From: Roseiarcus sp963709185
Lineage (GTDB): Bacteria; Pseudomonadota; Alphaproteobacteria; Rhizobiales; Beijerinckiaceae
NCBI GenBank assembly: GCA_963709185.1
Contig: CAVPVQ010000022.1
Span: forward strand, 310,001 to 374,000
Length of the DNA stretch: 64,000 bases
Direction of reading: 5' to 3'
Shown here one piece after another: positions 36,034 through 45,314 of the stretch (the stretch's first letter is position 1; the number at the start of each line of letters is the position of its first letter). Below the pieces are notes generated by a model. The model worked only from the letters and a program-made list of their open reading frames with translations. It did not search any database and was not told the origin of the DNA. A program made the translations under genes and the position numbers.

Positions 36034-37047
36034 ATGTCCAGGAAACTCGGAATCTTGTCTACCGCCGCCGCCGCGGCGCTGTGTGTCGGCTTGATGAGCG
36101 CGCCGTCCTACGCGGACGGGCCGATCGTCGGCCTCATCACCAAGACCAACACCAACCCGTTCTTCGTCAAGATGAAGCAGGGCTTTGAGGCCAAGGCCAA
36201 GGAACTCGGCCTCACGCCGCAAGCCTATGCCGGCAAGTTCGACGGCGACAACGACGGCGAAGTCGCCGCCATCGAAGCGCTGATGGCCGCCGGCGCCAAG
36301 GGCATTCTGCTGGTGCCGAGCGACTCGACCGCGATCGTGCCGACCGTCAAGAAGGCGCGCGCCGCCGGCATCCTGGTGATCACCCTCGATACGCCGCTCG
36401 ATCCGATCGACGCCGCCGACGCCAATTTCGCCACCGACAATTTCAAGGCCGGCGAGTTGATCGGCCAGTGGGCGAAGGCGACGCTCGGCGACAAGGCGTC
36501 GAGCGCCAAGATCGCCACCCTCGACCTGACCGCCAATCAGCCGACCGTCGACTATCTCCGGCACAACGGCTTCCTCACCGGCTTCGGCATCCCCGTCAAG
36601 GATCCCAAGCACTTTGCGATGAGCGACAGCCCGCAGATCGTCGGGTCCGACCTCTCGTCGGGATCGGACGAGGGCGGCCGCACGGCGATGGAGAAGATTC
36701 TCCAGAAGGCCGATCATATCGATCTCGTTTACGCGATCAACGAACCAGCGGCGGACGGCGGCTATGCGGCGATGAAGGCGGCCGGCAAGGAAAAAGGCGT
36801 GCTGGTGGTCGCGGTGGACGGCGGCTGCAACGGCATCAAGAGCGTCAAGGCCGGCGTGATCGGCGCCACGTCGCAGCAATATCCGCTGCTGATGGCCTCC
36901 GACGGCGTCGAGGCTGTCGCCAAATTCATCAAGACCGGCGAGAAGCCCCACAGCATCGATACGGGCGAACAGCTTGTGACCGATCATCCTGTTCCGGGCG
37001 TGAAGTCGATCGACACGGCCGAGGGCGCAAAGCTCTGCTGGGGTTGA
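36034..37047 (+). CDS. frcB: Sugar ABC transporter substrate-binding protein (FrcB-like)
   Basis: The 337-residue periplasmic protein has a signal peptide cut after APSYA and the type I sugar-binding fold: VGLITKTNTNPFFVKMKQGF at the start, ILLVPSDSTAIVP, ITLDTPLDP and a C-terminal VAVDGGCNG hinge segment. It resembles FrcB of rhizobia, the binding protein for fructose, mannose and ribose uptake. It is first in the frcBCA operon. A strong terminator directly after it should give more binding protein than permease. Confidence 0.9.
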   Translation: MSRKLGILSTAAAAALCVGLMSAPSYADGPIVGLITKTNTNPFFVKMKQGFEAKAKELGLTPQAYAGKFDGDNDGEVAAIEALMAAGAKGILLVPSDSTAIVPTVKKARAAGILVITLDTPLDPIDAADANFATDNFKAGELIGQWAKATLGDKASSAKIATLDLTANQPTVDYLRHNGFLTGFGIPVKDPKHFAMSDSPQIVGSDLSSGSDEGGRTAMEKILQKADHIDLVYAINEPAADGGYAAMKAAGKEKGVLVVAVDGGCNGIKSVKAGVIGATSQQYPLLMASDGVEAVAKFIKTGEKPHSIDTGEQLVTDHPVPGVKSIDTAEGAKLCWG

Positions 37048-37082
37048 TTTTCTCCTCGTTTGATCGCTTAATCAACTGAAGG

Positions 37083-37123
37083 GTCGGCGCTCGCGAGCTT
37101 CGTCTTCGAGCGCCGACTTTTTT
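37083..37123 (+). terminator. Intrinsic terminator or attenuator after frcB
   Basis: A perfect 11 bp stem, GTCGGCGCTCG (37083-37093) with CGAGCGCCGAC (37107-37117), has a 13-base loop and is followed by six T (37118-37123). It lies between the binding-protein gene and the permease gene of one operon, so partial read-through is the likely purpose. Confidence 0.85.
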
Positions 37124-37164
37124 AAGAAGGCGCAAACCTTCGGGGAAATCAGGGGGAGCGAGCG

Positions 37165-38250
37165 ATGAGCGAAGCCTCGGCCGGCGATCGACCCACGCCG
37201 CAAGAGTTTGAACGCGTGCTCGCGGCGGCGGCCACTGCGCAAGCTTCGTTCGAGGAAGAGCATCTCCCGTTCGTCAAGCGCGTCCAACGCTTCCTGCACC
37301 TCTATCCCACCGTCGTTCCCTTCGTCGTGCTGTTGCTCGGCCTTCTGCTCGGCGTCACCGTCAATTTCTCCCACTTCGTCACCGGCAGCAATCTGTCGAC
37401 CGTCCTGACCCAGGTGACGATCGTCGGCTTTCTCGGCATCGCGCAAACATTGGTGATCCTGACCGCCGGCATCGATTTGTCGGTCGGCGTGATCATGGTG
37501 ATTTGTTCGGTCGTGATGGGACGCCTGGCCGTCGTTGACGGCGTGACGCTGTTTATCGCCTTTCCCGCCGGACTTTTGTGCGGGATCGCCTGCGGCTATC
37601 TCAACGGCGCGCTCGTCACGCGACTGCAGATGCCGCCGTTCATCGTCACGCTCGGCACATTGAGCATCATCGGGGCGCTGAATACCTTCTACTCGCAGAG
37701 CGAGACCATTCGCGAGCAAGACATCACGGATCAGGCGCCGTTCCTTCAATCGATGGGCATACCCTTCGAAATCTTTGGCGCGCGCATTATTCTGGGGAGC
37801 ATTCTCCTCATCGCGCTGGCGGTCGTCGTCTGGTACATCCTCAATCGCACCGCCTATGGCCGCCATATCTACGCGACGGGCGACGATCCCGAGGCGGCGC
37901 GCCTGGCCGGCATCGACACCGACCGCATCCTGCTCAGCGTCTATGTCCTGGCCGGGCTCATCGCCGCGATCGCCGGCTGGGTGCTGATCGGGCGCATCGG
38001 CGCGATCAGCCCGACGGCGGGTGCGAACGGCAACCTCGACAGCATCACCGCGGTGGTGATCGGCGGCACCAGTCTGTTCGGCGGCCGCGGCTCGATCATC
38101 GGCACGCTGATCGGCGCACTGATCGTCGGCGTCTTCCGCTCCGCGGTGTCGCTCGCCGGCCTCGACGTGCTGTGGCAGGAGTTCGCCATCGGCATCCTGA
38201 TCATTGTCGCCGTGGCTCTCGACCAATGGATCCGGAGGATCTCGAAATGA
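37165..38250 (+). CDS. frcC: Sugar ABC transporter permease (FrcC-like)
   Basis: The 361-residue membrane protein has about nine or ten TM segments and a long soluble N-terminus (about 50 residues). Family blocks include ILTAGIDLSVGVIM, MPPFIVTLGTLSIIGALN, the cytoplasmic ATPase-contact loop ATGDDPEAARLAGI, and VVIGGTSLFGGRGSIIGTLIGA. A GGGGGAG ribosome-binding site precedes the ATG. The stop overlaps the ATPase start (ATGA at 38247). It belongs to the ribose/fructose-type uptake family. Confidence 0.94.
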   Translation: MSEASAGDRPTPQEFERVLAAAATAQASFEEEHLPFVKRVQRFLHLYPTVVPFVVLLLGLLLGVTVNFSHFVTGSNLSTVLTQVTIVGFLGIAQTLVILTAGIDLSVGVIMVICSVVMGRLAVVDGVTLFIAFPAGLLCGIACGYLNGALVTRLQMPPFIVTLGTLSIIGALNTFYSQSETIREQDITDQAPFLQSMGIPFEIFGARIILGSILLIALAVVVWYILNRTAYGRHIYATGDDPEAARLAGIDTDRILLSVYVLAGLIAAIAGWVLIGRIGAISPTAGANGNLDSITAVVIGGTSLFGGRGSIIGTLIGALIVGVFRSAVSLAGLDVLWQEFAIGILIIVAVALDQWIRRISK

Positions 38251-39026
38251 GCGCCGAGCCGATCCTGCAGGCGCGCGGTCTGGTGAAGAAATATGGCCGC
38301 GTGACGGCGCTCGACCATGCCGATTTCGATCTCTACCCCGGCGAGATTCTCGCGGTGATCGGCGACAATGGCGCGGGCAAGTCCACGATGATCAAGGCGC
38401 TCTGCGGCGCCGTGATCCCCGACTCCGGAGAAGTCAAGCTGGCGGGCGAGGTGGTCAACTTTCGCTCGCCGATCGACGCGCGCGAGTCGGGAATCGAAAC
38501 CGTCTACCAGAACCTCGCGTTGTCGCCGGCGTTGTCGATCGCCGACAACATGTTCCTCGGCCGGGAGCTTCGCTCGCAAAATCCACTTGGCAGGCTGTTT
38601 CGCGCCCTTGATCGGACCGCGATGCAGAAATTCGCGCGCGACAAACTGAACGAAATCGGGTTGATGACCATCCAGAATATCAATCAGCCGGTCGAAACGC
38701 TCTCGGGCGGCCAACGCCAGGGCGTGGCGGTGGCGCGGGCGGCGGCGTTCGCCCGCAGGGTCATCATCATGGACGAACCGACCGCCGCGCTTGGCGTGAA
38801 GGAATCGCGCCGCGTGCTCGAACTGATCCTCGACGTCAAGAGGCGCGGCCTGCCGATCATCCTCATCTCGCACAACATGCCGCATGTGTTCGAGGTCGCC
38901 GACCGCATCCACATCCATCGCCTCGGGCGGCGCCTGACGGTGATCGACCCCAAGAAGCAGACGATGTCCGACGCGGTGGCGATGATGACCGGGGCGTTGG
39001 CGCCGCCCGTCGATCAGGCGGCGTAG
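38247..39026 (+). CDS. frcA: Sugar ABC transporter ATP-binding protein (FrcA-like)
   Basis: The 259-residue ATPase has Walker A GDNGAGKST, signature LSGGQRQGVAVARA, Walker B VIIMDEPTAAL and the H-loop ILISHNM. It has a single ATPase domain, unlike the double-domain RbsA/XylG proteins, and this fits FrcA. The start at 38247 has GGAGGA seven bases upstream and overlaps the permease stop. The segment LRSQNPLGRLFRALDRTAMQ is the usual insert of this subfamily. Confidence 0.94.
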   Translation: MSAEPILQARGLVKKYGRVTALDHADFDLYPGEILAVIGDNGAGKSTMIKALCGAVIPDSGEVKLAGEVVNFRSPIDARESGIETVYQNLALSPALSIADNMFLGRELRSQNPLGRLFRALDRTAMQKFARDKLNEIGLMTIQNINQPVETLSGGQRQGVAVARAAAFARRVIIMDEPTAALGVKESRRVLELILDVKRRGLPIILISHNMPHVFEVADRIHIHRLGRRLTVIDPKKQTMSDAVAMMTGALAPPVDQAA

Positions 39027-39196
39027 CGGACGGCGCGTCGCCTCACCCCCTTTGGCCGCGCGGGCTTGACCGATAACTTGTTTGTGCCTTGCCCGACGGG
39101 CGGCCGCCGCCTAGATGTTCGTTGTCGATGCGCGGCTCGATCGCCCGAACGTTCGGCGTCGGCGCAGCGACAACTCCACCAGAAGGGAATCCGTCG

Positions 39197-40231
39197 ATGA
39201 AATACCGCCCGCTTGGCCGCACCGGCCAGTTCGTCTCGGAAATATGCCTGGGGACGATGACCTTTCATGGCGGCGCCGGCTTCTGGCGCAATATCGGCAC
39301 GGTCGAGCAACAGGGCGCGACCGCGCTCGTTCAGCGCGCGCTCGAAGCGGGCGTCAATTTCATCGACACCGCCGACGTCTATTCCGAGGGACAATCGGAA
39401 GTCATGCTCGGCCAGGCCCTGCGCGACCTTTCCGTCAAGCGCGAGGACGTCATCGTGGCCACCAAGGTTCGCGGCCGCACCGGCCCCGGCCCCAATTCGG
39501 TCGGCCTCTCGCGCGGGCACATCATGGACCAGGTCGCCGGCAGCCTGAAGCGGCTCGGCCTCGACCATATCGACCTCTACCAGATTCACGGCTTCGACGC
39601 GGTGACGCCGGTCGAGGAGACGTTGCGGGCGCTCGACGACCTCGTCGCGCGCGGCCTGGTGCGCACGATCGGCTGCTCCAATCTGGCGGGGTGGCAGATC
39701 ATGAAGGCGCTCGGAATCTCGGACAAGCGCGGCTACGCGCGGTTCGAGACGGTGCAGTCTTACTATACGATCGCCGCGCGCGACCTCGAACGCGAGGTCA
39801 TCCCGGTGGTCGAGGATCAGGGTCTCGGGGTGATGGTCTGGAGCCCGCTGGCCGGCGGCCTGCTGTCCGGCAAGTTCACGCGCCGGGGGGCGACGCCGAA
39901 TGACGCGCGCCGCCTGGTGTTCGATTTTCCCCCGGTCGATCGCGAGCATGCCTATGACGTCATCGAGGCGATGGAGCCGGTCGCCAGGGCGCATGACGTC
40001 TCGGTTGCGCAAATCGCGCTCGCCTGGCTGTTGCAGCGCGCCGGCGTCATGAGCGTGATCGTCGGGGCCAAGACCATCGAGCAACTCAACGACAATCTCG
40101 CGGCGGTGAAGGTGGTCCTGACCGCCGACGAGGTCGCCGCGCTCGACAAGGCCAGCGCGCCGCGCCCCGAATATCCCGGCTGGATGCTGGAGCGGCAAAA
40201 CAACCAGCGCGCGCCGGCGCCGGCGGTGTGA
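39197..40231 (+). CDS. Aldo/keto reductase
   Basis: The 344-residue NAD(P)H-dependent oxidoreductase belongs to the subfamily with N-terminal YRPLGRTGQFVSEICLGTMT. The catalytic tetrad is visible: Asp57 and Tyr62 (DTADVYSEG), Lys90 (ATKVRG) and His131 (YQIHGFD). The start at 39197 has AAGGGAA upstream; the frame is open to 39089 without support. It follows the transporter genes by 170 bp on the same strand and may act on a related sugar or aldehyde. The substrate is unknown. Confidence 0.93.
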   Translation: MKYRPLGRTGQFVSEICLGTMTFHGGAGFWRNIGTVEQQGATALVQRALEAGVNFIDTADVYSEGQSEVMLGQALRDLSVKREDVIVATKVRGRTGPGPNSVGLSRGHIMDQVAGSLKRLGLDHIDLYQIHGFDAVTPVEETLRALDDLVARGLVRTIGCSNLAGWQIMKALGISDKRGYARFETVQSYYTIAARDLEREVIPVVEDQGLGVMVWSPLAGGLLSGKFTRRGATPNDARRLVFDFPPVDREHAYDVIEAMEPVARAHDVSVAQIALAWLLQRAGVMSVIVGAKTIEQLNDNLAAVKVVLTADEVAALDKASAPRPEYPGWMLERQNNQRAPAPAV

Positions 40232-40238
40232 GGCGGAA

Positions 40239-40288
40239 CCCTTCTCCCGCATCGGACGATCGCTTTGCGATCGCCGAGGGGAGAAGGG
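40239..40288. repeat. Nested inverted repeat between two genes
   Basis: An outer 10 bp arm pair, CCCTTCTCCC (40239-40248) and GGGAGAAGGG (40279-40288), encloses a perfect inner hairpin CGATCGC-TTT-GCGATCG (40257-40273). It has no T-run, so it is not a clear terminator. It fits the kind of extragenic hairpin often repeated across rhizobial genomes. It may stabilise or separate the two transcripts. Confidence 0.6.
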
Positions 40289-40315
40289 GAAGCTTGTACT
40301 TCGGGGGATCGCACA

Positions 40316-41320
40316 ATGACGGACAAGGTTTCCTGGGGGGTGCTCGGCGTCGCCAGGATCGGCGTCGAGAAAGTGATCCCGGCGATGCAGAAGGGCGCGC
40401 GCTCGCGCGTCGATGCGATCGCCTCGCGCGACATCGAAAAGGCCAGGGGCGCCGCGGCGGCGCTGAACATCGCCAGAGCCTACGGCTCCTACGAAGAACT
40501 GCTCGCCGATCCGGCGATCGAGGCGATCTATAATCCGTTGCCCAACGACCTGCATGTCCCCTGGACGTTGCGCGCGCTCGAGGCGGGCAAGCATGTGCTG
40601 TGCGAGAAGCCGATCGCGCTGACCGCCGGCGAGGCGGAGCAATTGATTGAGGCGCGGTCGCGCAGCGGCAAACTCGTCGCCGAGGCGTTCATGGTGCGCT
40701 TCCATCCGCAATGGCGGCGCGCCCATGAGATCGCCCGCTCCGGCGAGATCGGCGGATTGCGCGCGATCCAGACCTTCTTCTCCTACCATCTGCTTGACCC
40801 CGGCAATATCCGCAACAAGCCGCCGGGCGGCGGCGCGCTTTACGACATCGGCTGCTACGCGATCCTGACCGCGCGCTATATCTTCGGCGACGAGCCGGTT
40901 CGGGTGTTCGGATCGATCGACCGCGATCCGGCGATGGGCGCCGACCGGCTGACCAGCGGGCTCGCCGAGTTTCCGGGCGGCCGTCAGCTCGCCTTCATCT
41001 GCGGCACCCAGACTTCGCCGCATCAGCGCGTGACGATCGCCGGCGACAAGGGGCGGATCGAGGTCGCCATTCCGTTCAACGCGCCGCCGGACCGGCCGAC
41101 GCATATCACGATCGATAACGGCGCCGACCTGTCGGGCGGCGGCGCGCGAAGGGAAGAATTCGCGACCTGCGATCAATACACGCTGCAGGGCGACGCCTTC
41201 TCGCGCGCGGTCCGCGGCGAGGCGAGCCTCGAATTCCCGATCGAGGACGCGATCGCCAACATGAAGGTGATCGACGCTCTGTTCCGCTCGGCGCAGAGCG
41301 GGCGGTGGGAGACGCCGTAG
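40316..41320 (+). CDS. Gfo/Idh/MocA-family oxidoreductase
   Basis: The 334-residue dehydrogenase begins with a Rossmann loop (WGVLGVARIG) that lacks the usual GxGxxG middle Gly, and carries the family hallmark CEKPIAL (Lys98, catalytic) and a C-terminal substrate domain with GGALYDIGCYAI, where the His usual in the DxxxH signature is replaced by Tyr. NAD(P)-dependent oxidation or reduction of a sugar is expected. The start at 40316 is the Met before the Rossmann fold. It lies 84 bp after the aldo/keto reductase, with a hairpin in between. Confidence 0.92.
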   Translation: MTDKVSWGVLGVARIGVEKVIPAMQKGARSRVDAIASRDIEKARGAAAALNIARAYGSYEELLADPAIEAIYNPLPNDLHVPWTLRALEAGKHVLCEKPIALTAGEAEQLIEARSRSGKLVAEAFMVRFHPQWRRAHEIARSGEIGGLRAIQTFFSYHLLDPGNIRNKPPGGGALYDIGCYAILTARYIFGDEPVRVFGSIDRDPAMGADRLTSGLAEFPGGRQLAFICGTQTSPHQRVTIAGDKGRIEVAIPFNAPPDRPTHITIDNGADLSGGGARREEFATCDQYTLQGDAFSRAVRGEASLEFPIEDAIANMKVIDALFRSAQSGRWETP

Positions 41321-41816
41321 CGCTGCTTCGCGAATGTTCGCGAGGACGCGATATTGTGATTGTCAGCAAATGTAGCGCGTTTGCGGGAGGCGCTCGTTGG
41401 ACGCAATTTCGTCAGGCGTCACAATGATATCAAGGGGTTGCGATGCAGAAACGTCCCTGGCGGCGCCAAGGCCGGAAATCCGCCGATATGTGAGCGGGAT
41501 GGCTCCCGGTTGAAACGCTCGGTCGTCGTTTCGAGGGGGCGCAGCGACAAAGCAAGCCGGACTCCAATAGCCCTCGTCCGGCGCCGGCCGCAACGACGAC
41601 CGGCGAAAGATCGGCTTGTTGAAGTGTAACACGCTTTGCTGATTTTCGGAAACTATTGTGCAAGATTCAGCACGTCGCTTTCCGGCGAAGGTCCGCCCGT
41701 CGCTGGTAGAGGCGTGGCTGAGGCGGGCGAGCGAGGTGAGGATGTGGGCGATGGCGGGCTCCGCCCTGGCGCCCGGGCGGAATCCGCTGGCGATTCTTCA
41801 CGCGCCGCCCGCCGCT
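41321..41816. other. Intergenic region, 496 bp, no gene recognised
   Basis: The region lies between the convergent Gfo/Idh gene and the frameshifted SDR. Short frames exist on both strands, but none has a domain, a good ribosome-binding site or typical codon use. A less GC-rich patch lies at about 41615-41670. If the SDR frameshift is real, its altered frame runs through here to a stop at 41667. Confidence 0.5.
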
Positions 41817-42644
41817 CAGAGCTTGAAGACGCGCTTGACCAGCTTCATCTGGATTCGGCGCCCGAGCCAGCGGCGCACCGGCCACAGCCGTTTGGCGTCG
41901 GGGCCGGCGAGGTAGCGCAATCGGTCGCCGGGGTCGGTCGCCGCCTGATAGATGACGCCGGCCACCAGCTCCGGGCGTGCTGGAATTCTTTGTAAAATTC
42001 GCGCGGGCCGCCTTCACCTTGGCCATGAAGTCGGAATAATCGGGCAGGTTCGACGAATCCCACACATCCATCGAGCGACCGCCGAAATCGGTCTTGATCG
42101 CGCCGGGCTCGACCAGCTTGACCTTGATCCCGAAGATGCCGAGTTCGTACCAAAGGCCCTCCGACAGGCCCTCGACCGCGAATTTCGAGGCGTTGTAGAC
42201 GCTGAACGACGGCACGGTCATGAGGCCGCCGACCGACGAGACATTGATCAGCACGCCGGCCTTGTTGGCGCGAAAGTGCGGGGCGACCGCCTGCACGCAG
42301 GCGATCAGGCCGAAAACGTTGACGTCGAATTGCCGCTGAATCTGTTCGCGCGTTCCCGCTTCGAGCGGCCCGAAGGCGCCATAGCCGGCATTGTTCAGCC
42401 ACACATCGATCCTGCCGAAGGCTTCGATCGCCGCGGCGACCGCGGCCTTCGGGCTCGCGGGATCCTGCACGTCGAGCGGGACGAGTTTCAGTTTCGCCGA
42501 CTCGCGCAGGTCCTTCTCGGCGGCCGGATTGCGCATGGTGGCGACGACGTTCCATCCGCGATCGGCGAACAGCCGCGCCGCGGCCTTGCCAATGCCGCTG
42601 CTGGCGCCGGTGATGACGATTGTCCTGCCTGCATCGCCGGCCAT
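41817..42644 (-). pseudogene. Short-chain dehydrogenase/reductase, frameshifted near the C-terminus
   Basis: From Met 42644 the frame gives a normal classical SDR: ITGASSGIGKAAARL, NNAGYGAFGP, INVSSVGG and catalytic Tyr/Lys in YNASKFAVEG. It runs in frame to about 41975. There one extra base shifts it, and the proper end (LVAGVIYQAATDPGDRLRYL, then KLVKRVFKL and stop at 41817) is in another frame. Removing one base from the short G/C run at 41971-41975 restores the gene. The catalytic core is intact, so even the altered protein might be active. It may equally be a sequencing error. Confidence 0.75.
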
Positions 42645-42721
42645 CGAAGTCCCTCCCGTTGTCGGCGCGCCGCTCCTGCCTGGTTGATCGAGGTCGCGGT
42701 GACTGCCGGGCTGGCTTGGCG

Positions 42722-42886
42722 ACCCGTGCCGGCACGTAACGCGAAAATATAGCATCCGCAAGCCTGCGACAAGCGTATGTCGACCTTATCCAAGACTTGC
42801 TTGAGGTCCGTTTTCGACTGCTTCGTGATGAGGTCTTTAGACCCATGACGGGTAATATCGAACGGCCCAGCCACACCGAAATTCAT
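42722..42886 (-). pseudogene. Possible GIY-YIG-type gene remnant, N-terminal fragment
   Basis: About 55 residues on the minus strand (MNFGVAGPFDI to ACGCYIFALRAGTG) resemble the start of GIY-YIG-like proteins of rhizobia, in which CGCYxFAxRAG leads into the catalytic tyrosine motif. The similarity breaks off just before that motif, and the frame continues as noise. The surrounding region (about 42730-42990) is markedly less GC-rich than its neighbours. The call rests on memory of the family pattern only. The rest of the 42645-42990 gap shows no gene and should hold the SDR promoter. Confidence 0.3.
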
Positions 42887-42990
42887 ACGGCCCCCGCCCT
42901 GCCTCAAAAAGATTCCAGGGTAGAAAGGTTACCCTCAATCGCAATGCCAATCAAGTATTCGCAAACAATACATTCCGCGCTACAACATCG

Positions 42991-44268
42991 TCACTCGGCC
43001 GCGGTCTTGGCGCCTTCCCCGAATCGCCGCTCGATATAGTCGATCACCAGCGCCTTGAAGTCGCGGGCGATGGTCGGCCCGCGCAGCGTCACCGCCTTGG
43101 CGCCGTCGATGAACACCGGCGCGGCGGGCGTCTCGCCGGTTCCCGGCAGCGAAATGCCGATGTCGGCGTGCTTGCTCTCGCCGGGGCCATTGACGATGCA
43201 GCCCATCACCGCGACGTTGAGCGCCTCGACGCCTGGATAGCGCGTGCGCCAGCCCGGCATTTCGTCGCGGATATAGGTCTGGATGTCGCGCGCCAGCTCC
43301 TGAAAGACCGTCGACGTCGTGCGCCCGCAGCCGGGGCAGGCGGCGACCAGCGGCACGAAGGTGCGAAAGCCCATCGTCTGCAATATTTCCTGGGCGACCT
43401 TCACTTCGAGCGTGCGGTCGCCGTTCGGCTCGGGCGTCAGCGAGACGCGGATGGTGTCGCCGATCCCTTCCTGCAGCAGCACCCCCATCGCCGCCGACGA
43501 GGCGACGACGCCCTTGGAGCCCATGCCCGCTTCGGTCAGGCCGAGATGCAGCGCATAATCGGAGCGCGCCGCGACCATGCGATAGACCGCGATGAGGTCC
43601 TGCACCGCCGAAACCTTGGCCGACAGGATGATGCGGTCGCGCGCGAGGCCGATTTCCTCCGCCCGCGCCGCCGACAGCAGCGCCGACTGGACCATCGCCT
43701 CGCGCGTCACCGCCCGCGCGTCGATCGGCGCCGCGGAATTGGCGTTCTCGTCCATCAGATGGGTCAGCAATTCCTGGTCGAGCGAGCCCCAGTTGGCGCC
43801 GATGCGCACGGTCTTGCCGTAGCGGATCGCCGTCTCGACGATTTGCGAGAACTGGCGGTCGCGCTTGTTCTTGAAGCCGACGTTGCCGGGGTTGATGCGG
43901 TATTTGTCGAGCGCCTCGGCGCAGGCGGGATGGTCGGCCAGCAGCTTGTGCCCGATATAGTGGAAATCGCCGATCAGCGGCGCGGTGACGCCCATTTGCG
44001 CGAGCCGGTCGCGGATATGCGGCACCGCGGCGGCGGCCTCGTCGCGATCGACGGTGATGCGCACCAGCTCGGAGCCTGCGCGGGCGAGCGCCGCGACCTG
44101 GCGCGCCGTCGCCTCGACGTCGGCGGTGTCGGTGTTGGTCATCGATTGCACGATGATCGGCGCGCCCGCGCCGACCGTCACCGCGCCGGGCCCCGAGCCG
44201 ATGCGCACGCCGACGCTCCTATGGCGGGCCATCGGACCGACGCGGGATGGCGGCGCAGTCGAAGTCAT
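42991..44268 (-). CDS. ispG: 4-hydroxy-3-methylbut-2-en-1-yl diphosphate synthase
   Basis: The 425-residue enzyme converts methylerythritol cyclodiphosphate to HMBPP in the MEP isoprenoid pathway. Visible blocks are IIVQSMTNTDTADV near the start, INPGNVG, ALHLGLTEAGMGSKG, and the iron-sulfur cysteines in ACPGCGRTT (around 43320-43345) and GCIVNGPGE (around 43180-43205). The start at 44268 precedes the conserved N-terminal domain; the frame is open to 44571 without support. It is divergent from the FadR-type regulator, and the gap of 139 bp must hold both promoters. Confidence 0.96.
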   Translation of the reverse strand: MTSTAPPSRVGPMARHRSVGVRIGSGPGAVTVGAGAPIIVQSMTNTDTADVEATARQVAALARAGSELVRITVDRDEAAAAVPHIRDRLAQMGVTAPLIGDFHYIGHKLLADHPACAEALDKYRINPGNVGFKNKRDRQFSQIVETAIRYGKTVRIGANWGSLDQELLTHLMDENANSAAPIDARAVTREAMVQSALLSAARAEEIGLARDRIILSAKVSAVQDLIAVYRMVAARSDYALHLGLTEAGMGSKGVVASSAAMGVLLQEGIGDTIRVSLTPEPNGDRTLEVKVAQEILQTMGFRTFVPLVAACPGCGRTTSTVFQELARDIQTYIRDEMPGWRTRYPGVEALNVAVMGCIVNGPGESKHADIGISLPGTGETPAAPVFIDGAKAVTLRGPTIARDFKALVIDYIERRFGEGAKTAAE

Positions 44269-44407
44269 GCGGTTCTCGCCTGTCTGGTTGCAAGGGGCGC
44301 GGAAGCAAGCGCCGCGGCTTGCCCGACCCGATTTCGCGCCGATGTTTCTATTGCACCCGCCATTCTTTGTCATTAGCGTCGATGGCACGGGGACGGCGGG
44401 GTGATTT

Positions 44408-45262
44408 TTGATCCGAACGTCAATTTCCAGCGACCCGCCAGGGCCTGAAGGGGAGGCGCGATCGGGGGTTGACCGCCCGGCGATCGCGCGGCGCGGCGTC
44501 CGTTCCGGAAAGCCGGCGGCCAGAGGCAACGCCAACGACTTTCTCGCGGCGGCGCTCGGCGGCGAAATCATCGCCGGGGTCTATCCGCCGGGTTCGCGGC
44601 TGCCTGGCGAAGCGAGCCTGCTCCAGCGGTTCAAGGTCTCGCGGCCGACCCTGCGGGAGGCCTTTCGCGTGCTCGCCGCCAAGGGGCTGATCGTCTCGCG
44701 CCAGAAAGTCGGCACCAGCGTGCGTCCGAAGTCGGACTGGAACATGCTCGACCACGATTTTCTCGCCTGGCACCTGGGCGCGGCGCTGAACGATGATTTC
44801 GTCGACGATCTGTTTCAACTGCGCCAGATGATCGAGCCGCAAGCCGCCTATCTCGCGGCCGAGGCCCGCGACGCCGCCGCGTTCGAGCGGATCGAGGCCG
44901 CCTACAGCGACATGGAGCGCGCGAATCCGGGGACCGACGAGGTGACGGACGCGGATTTGCGCTTCCATCAGGCGATTCTCGACGCCACCGGCAATCCGTT
45001 CATCGGCTCGCTCGGCGGGCTCATCGACACCGCGCTGGTCGGCACCTTCCGGCTCGGCTGGCGCGCGCCGGCCCCGATCCGCGACGATCGTCTGCGCCAG
45101 CATCGGTTGGTCATGAAGGCGATCGGCGAGGGAAAGCCCGAGGAAGCCCGCGAGCGCATGGCCGCGCTTCTCAGGGATTCGGTGACCGATGTCCGGCTGG
45201 CGATGGATCTTCCCGGGGCCGCCGCGGGCGCCGATCAAGAGCCAGCCGGGGATCGCCCTTGA
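44408..45262 (+). CDS. GntR/FadR-family transcriptional regulator
   Basis: The 284-residue regulator has an N-terminal winged helix (about residues 45-105, with PPGSRLPGEASLLQRFKVSR then PTLREAFRVLAAKGLI) and an all-helical FCD ligand-binding domain (about 120-260) with the metal-binding His pattern in LRFHQAIL and RQHRLVMKAI. The start appears to be TTG at 44408. The first 40 residues are disordered. It lies next to an exported methyltransferase-like gene whose promoter overlaps its 3' end. Targets are unknown. Confidence 0.9.
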   Translation: MIRTSISSDPPGPEGEARSGVDRPAIARRGVRSGKPAARGNANDFLAAALGGEIIAGVYPPGSRLPGEASLLQRFKVSRPTLREAFRVLAAKGLIVSRQKVGTSVRPKSDWNMLDHDFLAWHLGAALNDDFVDDLFQLRQMIEPQAAYLAAEARDAAAFERIEAAYSDMERANPGTDEVTDADLRFHQAILDATGNPFIGSLGGLIDTALVGTFRLGWRAPAPIRDDRLRQHRLVMKAIGEGKPEEARERMAALLRDSVTDVRLAMDLPGAAAGADQEPAGDRP

Positions 45263-45286
45263 CGCGCCGCGCGTGCAGTCTATTAT
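45259..45286 (+). promoter_or_regulatory. Sigma-70-like promoter of the exported methyltransferase-like gene
   Basis: TTGACG (45259-45264) and TATTAT (45281-45286) are 16 bases apart, with five of six consensus positions in each. The -10 ends 28 bases before the ATG at 45315 and is followed by an AT-rich stretch containing CTAT and ATAG as a short inverted repeat. The -35 overlaps the stop of the upstream regulator gene. Confidence 0.6.
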
Positions 45287-45314
45287 TTTTATAGAAATAT
45301 GGCGGGAGCGCGCG

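Noticed and set aside
40239..40288. Calling the nested hairpin a Rho-independent terminator
   Set aside because: No run of T follows either arm.
41321..41816. Small frames between Gfo/Idh gene and SDR as genes
   Set aside because: No domain, no ribosome-binding site and atypical composition.
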